Below, piece by piece: positions 8,011-16,396 of a stretch of DNA of 64,000 nt. Numbering within the stretch: position 1 is the stretch's first letter; each line of letters starts with the position of its first letter. This stretch comes from Hymenobacter siberiensis (lineage in GTDB: Bacteria; Bacteroidota; Bacteroidia; Cytophagales; Hymenobacteraceae). The stretch is from NCBI RefSeq assembly GCF_018967865.2, contig NZ_JAHLZY020000001.1, positions 434,001 through 498,000 on the forward strand. The letters are read 5' to 3'. The position numbers and the translations under genes were made by a program. Below the pieces are notes generated by a model. That model was not told where the DNA came from and made no database searches. It saw nothing but the letters and a program-made list of their open reading frames with translations.

Positions 8011-9237
8011 CTATTTCACCTGTTGCATCACCCACTCGCCCACGGTTTCGAGCGCGTTGGTAGCGGCCGTGGGGCGCACGGCGGTGCCGGCTGCCAAAGC
8101 TTGCTCACTGATGGGAGTCTGAAACTCGTGGTTCAGCCCATCCAGCTTCTGCGCATTCACGCGCTTATTGGCTTTAAGACCTTTTTCCAGGGCCGGCAGG
8201 TTGGCGGCCAGGGGCACCTGCGTGTCGGCGGTGCCGTGCAGGAGCAGGGTGGGGCAGGCCACTTTGGCCAGCTCCGCCTGCGGGTTGAACGTGAGGAAGG
8301 CGCGATACCACGGGCTGGTGAGCTGGCCGGCCCGGACCTGCGCCGCCGCCGGGCTCATCACCGGATAAATCTGCTTCAGCATATTGGCCACGATGGCCTG
8401 CGCCTGGGCATTGTCGGCCGTCTGGCGAATGATTTCGAGCAGCGCGTACTGGCGCTTATACAGTGCATCGTTGCGTTTGCGGGCTTCGGTGGTCAGGCGC
8501 AGCTGCTCCTGGGCAATGTGGAGCTGGGTTTGGGCGGGATTGGCCCCGGTGGCCAGCAGCTTTTTGGCTTCGTGCCGGGCCGCGGTCATTGCCCGCGCTA
8601 CGTGGGTAGCCCAGGCAATTTGGGCGGTATCGGGCTCGCCGGGCTGGTTTACCAGCGAGGTTTGCCGGGCCAGCAGCTCCTGCCCATTCACGCCGGCCGC
8701 CCCCAATGCCACCAGGAAAGCCGGCGCGGCGGCCCCCGCTCCGGCCAGCAAAGCCACGTTGGCCCCTTCGCCGTGTCCCAGCAGGCCCACGCGCAGCGGG
8801 TCGATGCCTGGCCGGGCCCGCAGGTAGGCCATGGCCGATTGGGCATCGGCCACCAATTGGGTGCCCGAGGTAGCGGCGGCCACTCCCACTGAGTGGCCGG
8901 TGCCCCGGTCATCGAGGCGCAGCACGGCCACGCCCTGCCGGGTTAGGTAGTCGGCCAAGGCATTCAGCAGGCTATAGTCATCCGTAGCGGGGGCGGGAGA
9001 ATGCATGTCGGGCAGCAGCACGATGGCCGGAAACGGACCCGCGCCCCAGGGAGTGCGGAGGGTGCCGCCCAGGTCTATTTCGGGCGCGGGGCTGCTGGGG
9101 CTACTCACATGTATCTGCTCGGTTTTGTAAGCGGGCGCTTCGCGGGTTTCAACGGGAGCTGCCTGAACCTGGGCTGGATTCAGCAGGCATACCATTAACA
9201 GGACAATGAACGAAGGCAGTAAGTACTTGCTGGTCAA
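8011..9237 (-). CDS. Secreted alpha/beta hydrolase, nucleophile Ser replaced by Gly
   Basis: 408 aa from a TTG at 9237, needed to include the signal peptide (MTSKYLLPSFIVLLMVCLL, cleavage after VQA); no ATG or GTG is available before an upstream stop, and the next in-frame ATG would cut the signal in half. The protein has the layout of dienelactone-hydrolase-like peptidase/esterases: oxyanion region, nucleophile elbow, an insert of about 110 residues, then HGTADTQVP (acid) and GLNHEF (His). The elbow reads GLLGHGEGANVA instead of the usual GHSEGG, so the catalytic serine is glycine at residue 156 (codon GGC). Likely catalytically dead or altered. Confidence 0.8.
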   Translation of the reverse strand: MTSKYLLPSFIVLLMVCLLNPAQVQAAPVETREAPAYKTEQIHVSSPSSPAPEIDLGGTLRTPWGAGPFPAIVLLPDMHSPAPATDDYSLLNALADYLTRQGVAVLRLDDRGTGHSVGVAAATSGTQLVADAQSAMAYLRARPGIDPLRVGLLGHGEGANVALLAGAGAAAPAFLVALGAAGVNGQELLARQTSLVNQPGEPDTAQIAWATHVARAMTAARHEAKKLLATGANPAQTQLHIAQEQLRLTTEARKRNDALYKRQYALLEIIRQTADNAQAQAIVANMLKQIYPVMSPAAAQVRAGQLTSPWYRAFLTFNPQAELAKVACPTLLLHGTADTQVPLAANLPALEKGLKANKRVNAQKLDGLNHEFQTPISEQALAAGTAVRPTAATNALETVGEWVMQQVK

Positions 9238-9433
9238 TGTATTGATTAAATATGTTTTGCAGAATCAGGTAGCGTAACAGCACTTTTATGAATGCTTGCA
9301 AGTCAAAAATACAATTAAATATTATTTAATAAACTATTTAAAAATTGATTTATAAATAAAAAATAGTTGCAAAGTTTTATTGGCAGGTATTGCCTATCTC
9401 CGGGCATTGCCCTGGCTTTGCACCAATGGACGT

Positions 9434-9480
9434 AAAAAAGCCGCCCTCCAGGCTTGCTGCAATAGCAAGTGGAAGGCGGT
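9434..9480 (-). terminator. Terminator of the 9516-9713 gene
   Basis: Imperfect hairpin with the arms GCCGCCCTCCA..GCTTGCT and AGCAAGT..GGAAGGCGGT. On the minus strand it ends in six T (9439-9434). It is placed correctly to stop transcripts of the 65-residue gene upstream of the hydrolase. Confidence 0.75.
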
Positions 9481-9515
9481 GTAGTGTCCTGATAAATAGC
9501 CGGATTGATTGCCAG

Positions 9516-9713
9516 CTATACGATTTTGCTGTACCAGGCCAGGATTTCGAGGCCGGCGGCATCGGTTTCGGCTTCCACTACTTCGGTAATGACGTACTGA
9601 ATTTCATCATCGGACCAGTCTTCGTCTTCGGCGGCGGGCACCCATAGGTCGAGGGCGGCGTAGCGGTTGGTGGCGGGCGGGAGCGTCCAGGTTACTTTTT
9701 TGCGAATATTCAT
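9516..9713 (-). CDS. Hypothetical acidic protein, 65 aa
   Basis: Short protein with a basic start (MNIRKKVTW) and an acidic middle (AAEDEDWSDDEIQYV). No signal peptide, no membrane segment, no family recognised. Support comes from its position between RlpA and a well-formed terminator on the same strand and from an open frame with sensible residue composition. RlpA lies 59 nt upstream on the same strand, so the two may be co-transcribed. Confidence 0.55.
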   Translation of the reverse strand: MNIRKKVTWTLPPATNRYAALDLWVPAAEDEDWSDDEIQYVITEVVEAETDAAGLEILAWYSKIV

Positions 9714-9772
9714 GGCAGGGAGGCCGGTGGGGTGGGGGGTGAACGATTGAGAAGTGAAAAAGGGCCGGCGGC

Positions 9773-10210
9773 CTAATGATTGTCGGCGGCTTCGCGGATG
9801 ACGGTAACCTGCACCGGCACTACCCCGGCCTGGATGATATCGAGCTGCACGGCGGCGCGGCGCGATACATCCACGATGTAGCCTTTGGTGTGCGGGCCGC
9901 GGTCGGTCACGGTCACGTCGACGGAGCGGCCGTTGCGGGTGTTGGTGACGCGGATGAGCGTGCCGAAGGGCAGCGTGTTGTGGGCGGCGGTCATTTGGCC
10001 GGGGCGGTAGGTACTGCCGCTGGCGGTGGGTCGGCCGTTAAACTTGTCGGCGTAGTAAGAGCCCAGGCCCGACTGGGTAGTGCCCCGTGCGCCTTTGGTG
10101 CCCTTGCTCACGCTGTGGCTGCTGCCGCAGGAAGCCAGCACCAGGACTAGCAGAACTAAAAGGGGTAACACCCCGAGGTGCATAATTTTGGCTTGTCTAT
10201 TCAACTTCAT
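9773..10210 (-). CDS. rlpA: RlpA-like lipoprotein with double-psi beta-barrel
   Basis: 145 aa. Residues 1-28 are a lipoprotein signal ending LVLASC, so the mature protein is lipid-anchored. The rest is one double-psi beta-barrel domain with the family blocks GLGSYYADKFNGRPTASG, AAHNTLPFGT and VTVTDRGPH. RlpA proteins bind or cut denuded peptidoglycan glycan strands; the catalytic-type Asp of TDRGP is present. There is no SPOR domain, as in many Bacteroidota members. The first ATG (10210) and a second at residue 10 are both possible starts; the longer is listed. Confidence 0.88.
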   Translation of the reverse strand: MKLNRQAKIMHLGVLPLLVLLVLVLASCGSSHSVSKGTKGARGTTQSGLGSYYADKFNGRPTASGSTYRPGQMTAAHNTLPFGTLIRVTNTRNGRSVDVTVTDRGPHTKGYIVDVSRRAAVQLDIIQAGVVPVQVTVIREAADNH

Positions 10211-10279
10211 CCAACCTTTATTTTCGGTGATAACCTTTCGGCCATAATTCTCTCATAACCCCTTTTTTCAAACAATCCC

Positions 10280-10510
10280 ATGAACAAATCCCTCAAAATC
10301 GTAGCTGCCCTCGCTTTTGCCACCTGCTGCTTCAATGCCAGTGCTCAAGGTACTAAGCCGATGGCCAAGGATGGCAAAATGGAATCCAAATCGGAAGAGA
10401 AAATGGAGACCAAGAAGATGGAGATGAAAGAGAACAAGATGGAAGCCAAAGGTGGCAAGATGCACAGCGGCAAAATGCACAGCGGCAAGATGACCAAGGG
10501 CAAAATGTAG
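10280..10510 (+). CDS. Secreted MxKDx/Lys-Met-Glu repeat protein
   Basis: 76 aa. Residues 1-22 are a signal peptide (cleavage after NASA). The mature part is almost only K, M, E, G, S and H in short repeats of the type KMESK, KMEMK, GKMHSGKM, resembling the pentapeptide MxKDx-type proteins. Role unknown; a His/Met-rich secreted peptide could bind metals, but this is a guess. It is a single gene between divergent rlpA and a strong bidirectional terminator. Confidence 0.7.
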   Translation: MNKSLKIVAALAFATCCFNASAQGTKPMAKDGKMESKSEEKMETKKMEMKENKMEAKGGKMHSGKMHSGKMTKGKM

Positions 10511-10530
10511 TTTTTGCAACTTGCGGGCCA

Positions 10531-10579
10531 GCCGCCCGGTCCACATTCCTTGCGGAATGATGGGCCGGGCGGCTTTTTT
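10531..10579 (+). terminator. Strong terminator between the MxKDx gene and the convergent lysozyme gene
   Basis: Long GC-rich stem GCCGCCCGG..CATTCC / GGAATG..CCGGGCGGC followed by six T on the plus strand. The T-run overlaps the stop region of the convergent GH25 gene. Confidence 0.85.
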
Positions 10580-11435
10580 ATTTGGCTTTGCCAGCGCGGG
10601 CCGGCTGCGACGGCCCGATGGCCGGAATGCGCAAGGCCTGCAATGACTCAAAATTGCCCTTAAAAACGTTGAAATCGACCACGCCACGAATGCCGGGCAC
10701 GTAGGCTTCGTCGGAATGCTGCCAGATTATCCACTTGCTGGGGGGAAGGGTGGGGCGCTCCACCTCGTAGTGGGCCAGCCAGAGTGGGTAGTCGTCGAAG
10801 TGCCCGGCGAGGTGGCGCTTGTAGAAGCTGTGGTTGGAATAGAGGATGGGCCGCACGCCGTAGTGCGCCTCGATGAGGCGCAGCCAGCGGGCCACCTCGC
10901 GCCGCAGCACGGCCACGTCGTGGAAATTGGCGGCTTCCACGTCGAGCACGGGCGGCAGGTCGCCGGGGGCGAGGGGGACTATTTTGGCGAATAAGTCGGC
11001 CTGCAGCTTGCCGTCGCGGTTGGGCAGGAAGTAGTGGTAGGCCCCACAGAGCACCCCGGCTTTGCGGGCCTCGCGCCAGTTGCGGGTAAAGCGCGGGTCG
11101 CGCAGCGTAGCGCCCTCGCTGGCCTTGATGAAGGCAAACCGTACCCGGTTGCGGGCCACCTCGGGCCAGTCGATGCGGCCCTGGTACGACGAAACGTCGA
11201 TGCCGTGCACGGAGTAGCCGGCCAGCAGCGGCGTTTTTTCGCGGCCGGTGAGGCCATTTTTGGTAAATGTGGCCCAGGCCCGGCGGGCGTAGCGGTTCAG
11301 CTGCACCTGGTGACGCAGGTAGTAGGCGCCGCCCAACAGCAGGGCCAGCAAAACGGCAGCCAGCAGGCCGCGCCGCCACGGCCGCCGACGGGCGGCGGGT
11401 GGGGCAACAGGAGCGGTGCTGGACAGTGGCGGCAT
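10578..11435 (-). CDS. Membrane-anchored GH25 lysozyme
   Basis: 285 aa from the ATG at 11435. Residues about 25-43 (GLLAAVLLALLLGGAYYL) form a single N-terminal membrane anchor after a basic stretch RRRPWRR, leaving the enzyme in the periplasm. The GH25 muramidase domain starts at GIDVSSYQGRIDW and includes FIKASEGA and PVLDVE, with the catalytic acids Asp and Glu in the expected places, then ILYSNHSF and IIWQHSD. It hydrolyses the beta-1,4 link between MurNAc and GlcNAc. An upstream in-frame extension contains no signal and is rejected. No partner genes adjoin. Confidence 0.92.
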   Translation of the reverse strand: MPPLSSTAPVAPPAARRRPWRRGLLAAVLLALLLGGAYYLRHQVQLNRYARRAWATFTKNGLTGREKTPLLAGYSVHGIDVSSYQGRIDWPEVARNRVRFAFIKASEGATLRDPRFTRNWREARKAGVLCGAYHYFLPNRDGKLQADLFAKIVPLAPGDLPPVLDVEAANFHDVAVLRREVARWLRLIEAHYGVRPILYSNHSFYKRHLAGHFDDYPLWLAHYEVERPTLPPSKWIIWQHSDEAYVPGIRGVVDFNVFKGNFESLQALRIPAIGPSQPARAGKAK

Positions 11436-11532
11436 AGGCAGGGACTCCAAAAATAACGCCGCGCCGGGCGCCATCGTGCGCCGGGCCCCGGCTTTTCGCG
11501 AACTTTGTGCTTTCAGCCCCCTAAATTCGCCT

Positions 11533-11808
11533 ATGTCTTTCCTCCGCGCCGCCGATGCCCGCGACGAAACCGGCCACCTCATCAGCGAGCTGCACGGCGT
11601 GAAGCTGGCGCAGATTCTGGAGTACCTCGTGGCCGCCTACGGGTGGCCCGAGCTCGATGAGCGCCTGCGCATGAACTGCTTCGCCGATAACCCCAGCATC
11701 AAGTCCAGCCTCACGTTTTTGCGCCGCACGCCCTGGGCCCGTGCCAAGGTCGAGGAGCTGTACATCAAGGCCCGCATCGCGGAAGTGCAGGGCCGCCCCC
11801 GCCCGTAA
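11533..11808 (+). CDS. VF530-type DNA-binding protein (DUF2132)
   Basis: 91 aa. The blocks LHGVKLAQILEYLVAAYGW, NCFADNPSIKSSLTFLRRTPWAR and KVEELY match the VF530/DUF2132 family, small helical proteins reported to bind DNA. The ATG at 11533 is close to an upstream GAACTTTGTGC that resembles a -7 element. The gene is followed after 5 nt by the membrane protein at 11814, so the pair is probably one operon. Confidence 0.85.
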   Translation: MSFLRAADARDETGHLISELHGVKLAQILEYLVAAYGWPELDERLRMNCFADNPSIKSSLTFLRRTPWARAKVEELYIKARIAEVQGRPRP

Positions 11809-11813
11809 GCATC

Positions 11814-12146
11814 ATGGCCGATGTCTCCGAAAAATCGTCCGGGCCGGCGCTGCTGGCGGGCCTGGGGCTCTTCATCGCCTTCGAAACCGTGGCCTTCTAT
11901 GGCCTGCAGTTCCTCACCTCGGGCCTGGGCGAAGCCAACCAGAACCAGCCTGAGAATACCATTGTGAGCAATTGGGTGAAGACGATGGTGTTTTTTGTGG
12001 CGCACCTCACCCTGGTCATCGCGGCCATGCTGGTGCTCAGTAACCGCCTGCCGCGCCGCTACCGCAGCCAGATGATGGGCTGGTTTTACTTGGCCGTGCT
12101 GATGAGCTTCGTGCTGATTATCCCCTTGTTCGGGACCACGGATTAG
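11814..12146 (+). CDS. Small membrane protein, unknown function
   Basis: 110 aa with three membrane segments, about residues 10-35, 57-77 and 88-107. No family recognised. The last residues GTTD and the TAG stop are encoded by the start of the ACGGATT repeat (GGGACCACGGATTAG), so the native C-terminus may have been altered by repeat arrival. Probably co-transcribed with the VF530 gene. Confidence 0.6.
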   Translation: MADVSEKSSGPALLAGLGLFIAFETVAFYGLQFLTSGLGEANQNQPENTIVSNWVKTMVFFVAHLTLVIAAMLVLSNRLPRRYRSQMMGWFYLAVLMSFVLIIPLFGTTD

Positions 12147-12305
12147 CACGGATTTTAGCAAATTTCACGGATTTTGTAGTCGGCCATCAATCCATTGAAC
12201 ACGAAAAAGGCTCGCCATGTGGCGAGCCTTTTTTCATTGGTCTTTGTGCCTGCAATCGACCACAAAATCCGTGAAATCCGCTAAAATCCGTGCTAATCCG
12301 TGGTC
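12134..12305. repeat. ACGGATT-type inverted repeat with internal terminator
   Basis: Arms 12134-12177 and 12262-12305 are near-perfect reverse complements over about 43 bp, same family as 6669-6855. The centre holds the hairpin at 12204-12233. The left arm supplies the stop of the preceding gene. Confidence 0.82.
12204..12233. terminator. Bidirectional terminator inside the repeat
   Basis: Perfect stem AAAAAGGCTCGCC / GGCGAGCCTTTTT around a short ATGT loop. A-run and T-run make it usable from both sides. Confidence 0.8.
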
Positions 12306-12500
12306 CAAAGCAAAACCACCGCTGTGGGCGGTGGCTCAAGAGTTAAAACCCGGAAATTTGGTTGTTTTCGGCCGGTCGGTCCCGGCAATATCAGTGGACT
12401 GCGGTGCCGGTCGGTCCCGGCGTTATAAAAAGCGGTGGCGAGGAGCGGCCATGGAGCCGGCGGCCAATCATTGGCCGCCGGCTCTCGCTGGCGGTTGGCT
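12306..12500. other. Intergenic with direct repeat and a 14-bp perfect hairpin
   Basis: A direct repeat CCGGTCGGTCCCGGC occurs twice near 12373-12387 and 12407-12421. A perfect hairpin GAGCCGGCGGCCAA (12454-12467) / complement (12471-12484) with a TCA loop stands 17 nt past the Hsp20 stop and probably ends or protects that mRNA. No gene is seen. Confidence 0.5.
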
Positions 12501-12887
12501 CTACTCGTTGCGCTTGATGTCGATTTCGCGCTGCCGGCCATCCGGATTCAGGAACGGAATACGGACCCGCAGCTCCTGGCCTTCGTGAATGGCGTCGATG
12601 CGGCCCACGTCGAGGTTGGCGGGCAGGTCCAGGGTCTGCACGAACAGTGGGGCGGCCAGCTTATCGTCGGGCTCGTGGCGGTACTCGCCAAATACGGTGA
12701 GCTTCTGCTGGTTGAGCACTACGCGAAAGCTGTCGGCGGTTACGGTGGGCATGGCCACGCGCACAATCACGCCTTTCGGGTGCTGGTCTACGCGGAGCTG
12801 CGGCTGGGCCACCCCACCACCAATGGTGTTGAGCAGGTCAAGCTGAGGGGCAATGCTATGGATGAATTTCGAGCTGATAAGTTTCAT
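12501..12887 (-). CDS. Hsp20/alpha-crystallin family small heat-shock protein
   Basis: 128 aa. A diverged alpha-crystallin domain covers residues about 30-125: VDQHPKGVIVRVAMPTV, the QQKLTVFGEYRH strand and the final VRIPFLNPDG..EIDIKR, where the usual family motif is AxFxNGVLxIxxPK. It holds unfolding proteins under stress. The N-terminal arm is short and there is no IxI tail. Single gene, convergent with the repeat region and divergent from nothing; the BamA-like gene upstream runs the same way but is 210 nt off. Confidence 0.8.
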   Translation of the reverse strand: MKLISSKFIHSIAPQLDLLNTIGGGVAQPQLRVDQHPKGVIVRVAMPTVTADSFRVVLNQQKLTVFGEYRHEPDDKLAAPLFVQTLDLPANLDVGRIDAIHEGQELRVRIPFLNPDGRQREIDIKRNE

Positions 12888-13098
12888 GGCAAGGGGCCGG
12901 CTTTAGAGCGGCTTCGGTCTTGCTATTACAAATGATGTACCAATCTGAATCAGGGCTTATCTGTGCTGAATATCAGTCACATTGGCGGTGTTTTCAGGGA
13001 ACCTTTTTGATTTCCGCCAAGCTGGCTGGAAGTAGGGTTCTTGTCTGAATTTCCGGACGAAATGGCGCAATTATGCTACCTGCCCGGTAGTTGGCGGC

Positions 13099-14955
13099 TT
13101 AAAACCTACTTGTCAGACCAAAGTGAATTTTGGAGGATTTTAGCTCAAATACCTGATTGTTAGCCCGGCCTACCGAGTACACGAATTGGAACAAACCCGC
13201 CGCCGTGCGAAAGCTCAGGCCCGCACCCACGCCGGTGGGCTGGTCATTGAACCGGTCATTGTCGATATCGTGGCGCAGGTAGGCCTGGTCGGCAAACAGA
13301 AACGCGTAGGAATCCGGTCCGATGAACTGCCGGAACTCGGCCGTAGCCACGGCATAGGAACTGGTGTAAAACTGGTTCTCATTAAAGCCGCGCAACGAAT
13401 TCAGCCCGCCCAGCCGGAACAGGTCGTTGACAAAAAGGCGCGAATTGAGCAGGCCCTCGCCCCGCAGGCGCAGTAGCAGCACGCCCGCCCGCTTCACGGG
13501 GAAGTAACGCTCGGCGCGCAGCCCGAACGAGTACTGTGTGGAGCTAAGCGGGATGCCCGCGTACAGCTCGGGCCGCAGCTGGGCGTTTTTGGTGATGGTT
13601 TTGGTGCCCAATGCCGACTGCACATTCAGCAGGCTGCCCCGGTGCGGAAAAAACAGGTCGTCGAGGTTAGCCCAGGCGTAGGACAAGCCGTAGGAATTGT
13701 ACTGCGAATCGAGGTTGGCGGGCAGTACGGTGGTGTCTTTCAGCGCATCAACAAACGAGGCCCGCTGCTCGGCAAAGAAGCTGATGCGGCCCGCCCGCGC
13801 CGTGGGGTAGGTAACCTGCACGCGGGGCCGGGTGGTGGTGAACGCCTCGTTTTGCTTGTAGAGGTTGAACGTGGCCGATACTTCGAGCGGCGTGCCGAAG
13901 AAATTGGGGTGCACGTACTGGGCATCGAGAAGCTGTGAAATAGCGTCGGTTTTGCGCCATTGCAGGCCCAACTGCTTGCCGCCGCCCTTGATGTTGCGTA
14001 GGTTGATGGTGACGTCGCCGGTGAACTGCACGCCCGTCTGGCTGGCGTTGGCGTTCGGCAAAATGCCCACAATGGCGTCGAACTGGTTGCTGGGCCGGTC
14101 GTCGAGCAGCAGGTACACCCGCGCCCGGCCCAGGGCAAAGCGCACTTCGGGCTCGGCGCGCAGCTTTAGGTAGGGCAGCTGGCGCAGCAGCTGGGCGGCG
14201 GCGGCCACGCGCTGCTGGCTGAAGGGCTGGCCGGGAAAAATCTGGAGGTATTTGGTCAGGAAGCGCTTCTTGGTCTTGCTGTTGCCCACAATCTGGAGCG
14301 AGTCGAACACCACCACGCGGCCCCGCTTCAGCACCACGCGGCCCGAAATGTCGTGTCCGTTCAGGTGAATGGAATCGAGGCCGACCGTGGCAAAGGGGAA
14401 GCCCTGGTTTTCGGCTTCGGTCAGGATACGCTCCTGCAGCTTCACCCAGTCTTCGGGCACGAAGGGCGTGCCTCGGAAAAACTTCTCGCGGTAGCCGGCG
14501 CGGGTCAGCAGGCCATCGCCGAGGTTGCCGTTGCGCAGGTAGGCCCAGCGGAACTGCTCGCCCACGTACAGGCGCACCCGCACGGTATCGCGGCTCCAGT
14601 GCAGCTCATCGGCCGAGGCCGTGAGGTAGGCATCGCCCTGCAGGCCCAGCACCAGCTCGCGCACTGCGCGCAGCACACTGAGGGAATCGGGCACGCTGGC
14701 CCGCACCTTGTAGCGGCGCAGCACCGGCCGGTCGGCGGCTTCGGCCTCCAGCATCAGCAGGCGCGGGTGGGCCAGCACCCGGCGCGTGGCGGCGGCCGAG
14801 GCCGGCGTGGCGCGGGGCGGCAGGGTAGGGGTGGCCAGGCCGGGCTGGTTGGGCACGTTGGGGTCGAGGCTGGGCGTTTGGGCGTGGGCGGCCGGGCTGG
14901 TCAGGCCAGCCAGCAGCAGCGTCAGTACCCAAAAGCGCAGTAGAACCCTCATCAT
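13099..14955 (-). CDS. BamA/TamA-family outer membrane protein
   Basis: 618 aa from the ATG at 14955 (a second ATG follows immediately). Signal peptide to about residue 26 (AHAQ). Periplasmic POTRA-like part includes VVFDSLQIVGNSKTKKRFL and the block PGQPFSQQRV. The C-terminal half is a 16-strand-type barrel (bacterial surface antigen), with the conserved LRGFNENQFY motif of the lid loop and a final phenylalanine (LTSRF) as expected of outer-membrane barrels. The protein is shorter than BamA (about 800 aa), with fewer POTRA repeats, so it is an accessory Omp85 paralogue rather than the essential BamA. Confidence 0.88.
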   Translation of the reverse strand: MMRVLLRFWVLTLLLAGLTSPAAHAQTPSLDPNVPNQPGLATPTLPPRATPASAAATRRVLAHPRLLMLEAEAADRPVLRRYKVRASVPDSLSVLRAVRELVLGLQGDAYLTASADELHWSRDTVRVRLYVGEQFRWAYLRNGNLGDGLLTRAGYREKFFRGTPFVPEDWVKLQERILTEAENQGFPFATVGLDSIHLNGHDISGRVVLKRGRVVVFDSLQIVGNSKTKKRFLTKYLQIFPGQPFSQQRVAAAAQLLRQLPYLKLRAEPEVRFALGRARVYLLLDDRPSNQFDAIVGILPNANASQTGVQFTGDVTINLRNIKGGGKQLGLQWRKTDAISQLLDAQYVHPNFFGTPLEVSATFNLYKQNEAFTTTRPRVQVTYPTARAGRISFFAEQRASFVDALKDTTVLPANLDSQYNSYGLSYAWANLDDLFFPHRGSLLNVQSALGTKTITKNAQLRPELYAGIPLSSTQYSFGLRAERYFPVKRAGVLLLRLRGEGLLNSRLFVNDLFRLGGLNSLRGFNENQFYTSSYAVATAEFRQFIGPDSYAFLFADQAYLRHDIDNDRFNDQPTGVGAGLSFRTAAGLFQFVYSVGRANNQVFELKSSKIHFGLTSRF

Positions 14956-15014
14956 TCGGAAGCACAACGCGAAAGCCAGCGTTTAATTTCCCGAAGGTAG
15001 CCCCCCGGATAAAG

Positions 15015-15048
15015 TTGCGCTCTGTCGTGCGGTCAGGCGGTATCTTTG
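15015..15048 (+). promoter_or_regulatory. Candidate hemW promoter
   Basis: TATCTTTG at 15041-15048 matches the -7 element; TTG at 15015-15017 could be -33 with a 23-nt spacer, on the long side. A start here would give a leader of about 200 nt that contains the whole 15089-15229 palindrome. Confidence 0.4.
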
Positions 15049-15088
15049 TGGTCTGGGCGGGCATCTCTGCATACAAATCGGGTTCACT

Positions 15089-15229
15089 GTTATACTCGTC
15101 ACGAAGTAGCTTGCGAAAAGCGAAGTAGGGTGCGGGGCCTGCCCCCGCCCGTCGTTCGCACTGTTTCAACGATACCGTTCAACGACGGGCGGGGGCAGGC
15201 CCCGCACCCTACTTCGAGACGAGTATAAC
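15089..15229. repeat. MITE-like palindromic element upstream of hemW
   Basis: Outer terminal inverted repeats GTTATACTCGTC (15089-15100) and GACGAGTATAAC (15218-15229) are perfect. A second, internal inverted repeat of 36 bp (15121-15156 with 15181-15216, GTAGGGTGCGGGGCC...) is also perfect. The unit carries no ORF and has the layout of a non-autonomous transposable element. Confidence 0.8.
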
Positions 15230-15250
15230 TGCTCATTGTTAACTGAAAAC

Positions 15251-16396
15251 ATGGCCGGTCTCTATCTCCACATCCCCTTCTGCAAGCAGGCCTGCCACTA
15301 CTGCGACTTCCACTTCAGCACTTCGCTGGGGCTGAAAAGCCGTCTGGTCGAGGCCATCGTGCGGGAAATTGAGCTGCGGCGCGACTATCTCGGCGCGGGC
15401 GTGGCGTTAGAAACCATCTACTTCGGCGGCGGCACGCCTTCCCTGCTCACGGCCGATGAGCTGGCGCAGATTTTTGCGGCCATTCACCACCACTTTGCGG
15501 TCTCGCCGCAGGCCGAAATTACCCTCGAAGCCAATCCCGACGACCTCAGCGCCGCCAAGCTGCGCGAGCTGAGCCAGGCCGGTATCAACCGGCTCAGCAT
15601 CGGCCTGCAAAGCTTCTACGAGCCGCACCTGCGGATGATGAACCGCGCCCACACCGCCGAGGAATCCACCACCGCCGTGCGCCGCGCTCAGGATGCGGGC
15701 TTCGAGAATATCTCCATCGACCTGATATACGGGGTGCCCGCGCCCGGCCATCACATCTGGGAAGCCGATTTGGCCAATGCCTTTGCGCTGGGGGTGCCGC
15801 ACGTTTCGGCCTATGCGCTCACCATTGAGCCGGGCACGGCCTTTGGGCATCGGTTGCAGAAGGGCACTTTCAAGCCCGCGCCCGATGAGTTTGTGGCCAC
15901 GCAGTTTGAAATGCTGCTGGCCGCCATGCGCGGCCACGGCTACACACAGTACGAAATCAGTAATTTCTGCCAGCCCGGCCGCGAGAGCCGCCACAATGCC
16001 AACTACTGGCGCGGGGTTCCCTACCTCGGCCTGGGCCCCAGCGCCCACAGCTACGACGGCCAGAACCGCCAGTTCACCCTCGCCAACAACCCGCAGTACG
16101 TGGCCGCCGTGCTCGAGCGCGGCGAAGTGCCCGTGACCCTCGACCAGCTCACCGCCACCGACCGCGCCAACGAGTACCTGCTCACCACCCTGCGCACCGC
16201 CCGGGGCTGCGACCTGGCCCACCTGCGCACCCACCACGGCCTCGACCTGCCCGCCACCCGCGCCACCTACCTCGCCGAGCTGCAAGCCAGCGGCTGGGCC
16301 ACTATCCAAAACGAAGTGCTTACCTTGACCGATGCGGGCAAACTGCTGGCTGACCACATCACGCTGGAGCTGTTTCAGACCACGACCACCGATTAA
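15251..16396 (+). CDS. hemW: HemW-like radical SAM heme chaperone
   Basis: 381 aa from the ATG at 15251, which places LYLHIPFC at the N-terminus. The 4Fe-4S site CKQACHYC (CxxxCxxC) is at about residues 12-19. FGGGTPSLL, EANPDDL, NRLSIGLQS and the C-terminal HemW domain with a LGLGPSAHS motif follow. HemW delivers heme to respiratory enzymes; the family is often misannotated as coproporphyrinogen oxidase HemN, but the CxxxCxxC lacks the extra Cys of HemN. The stop codon (GAT TAA) falls at the start of a diverged ACGGATT-type repeat. Confidence 0.92.
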   Translation: MAGLYLHIPFCKQACHYCDFHFSTSLGLKSRLVEAIVREIELRRDYLGAGVALETIYFGGGTPSLLTADELAQIFAAIHHHFAVSPQAEITLEANPDDLSAAKLRELSQAGINRLSIGLQSFYEPHLRMMNRAHTAEESTTAVRRAQDAGFENISIDLIYGVPAPGHHIWEADLANAFALGVPHVSAYALTIEPGTAFGHRLQKGTFKPAPDEFVATQFEMLLAAMRGHGYTQYEISNFCQPGRESRHNANYWRGVPYLGLGPSAHSYDGQNRQFTLANNPQYVAAVLERGEVPVTLDQLTATDRANEYLLTTLRTARGCDLAHLRTHHGLDLPATRATYLAELQASGWATIQNEVLTLTDAGKLLADHITLELFQTTTTD

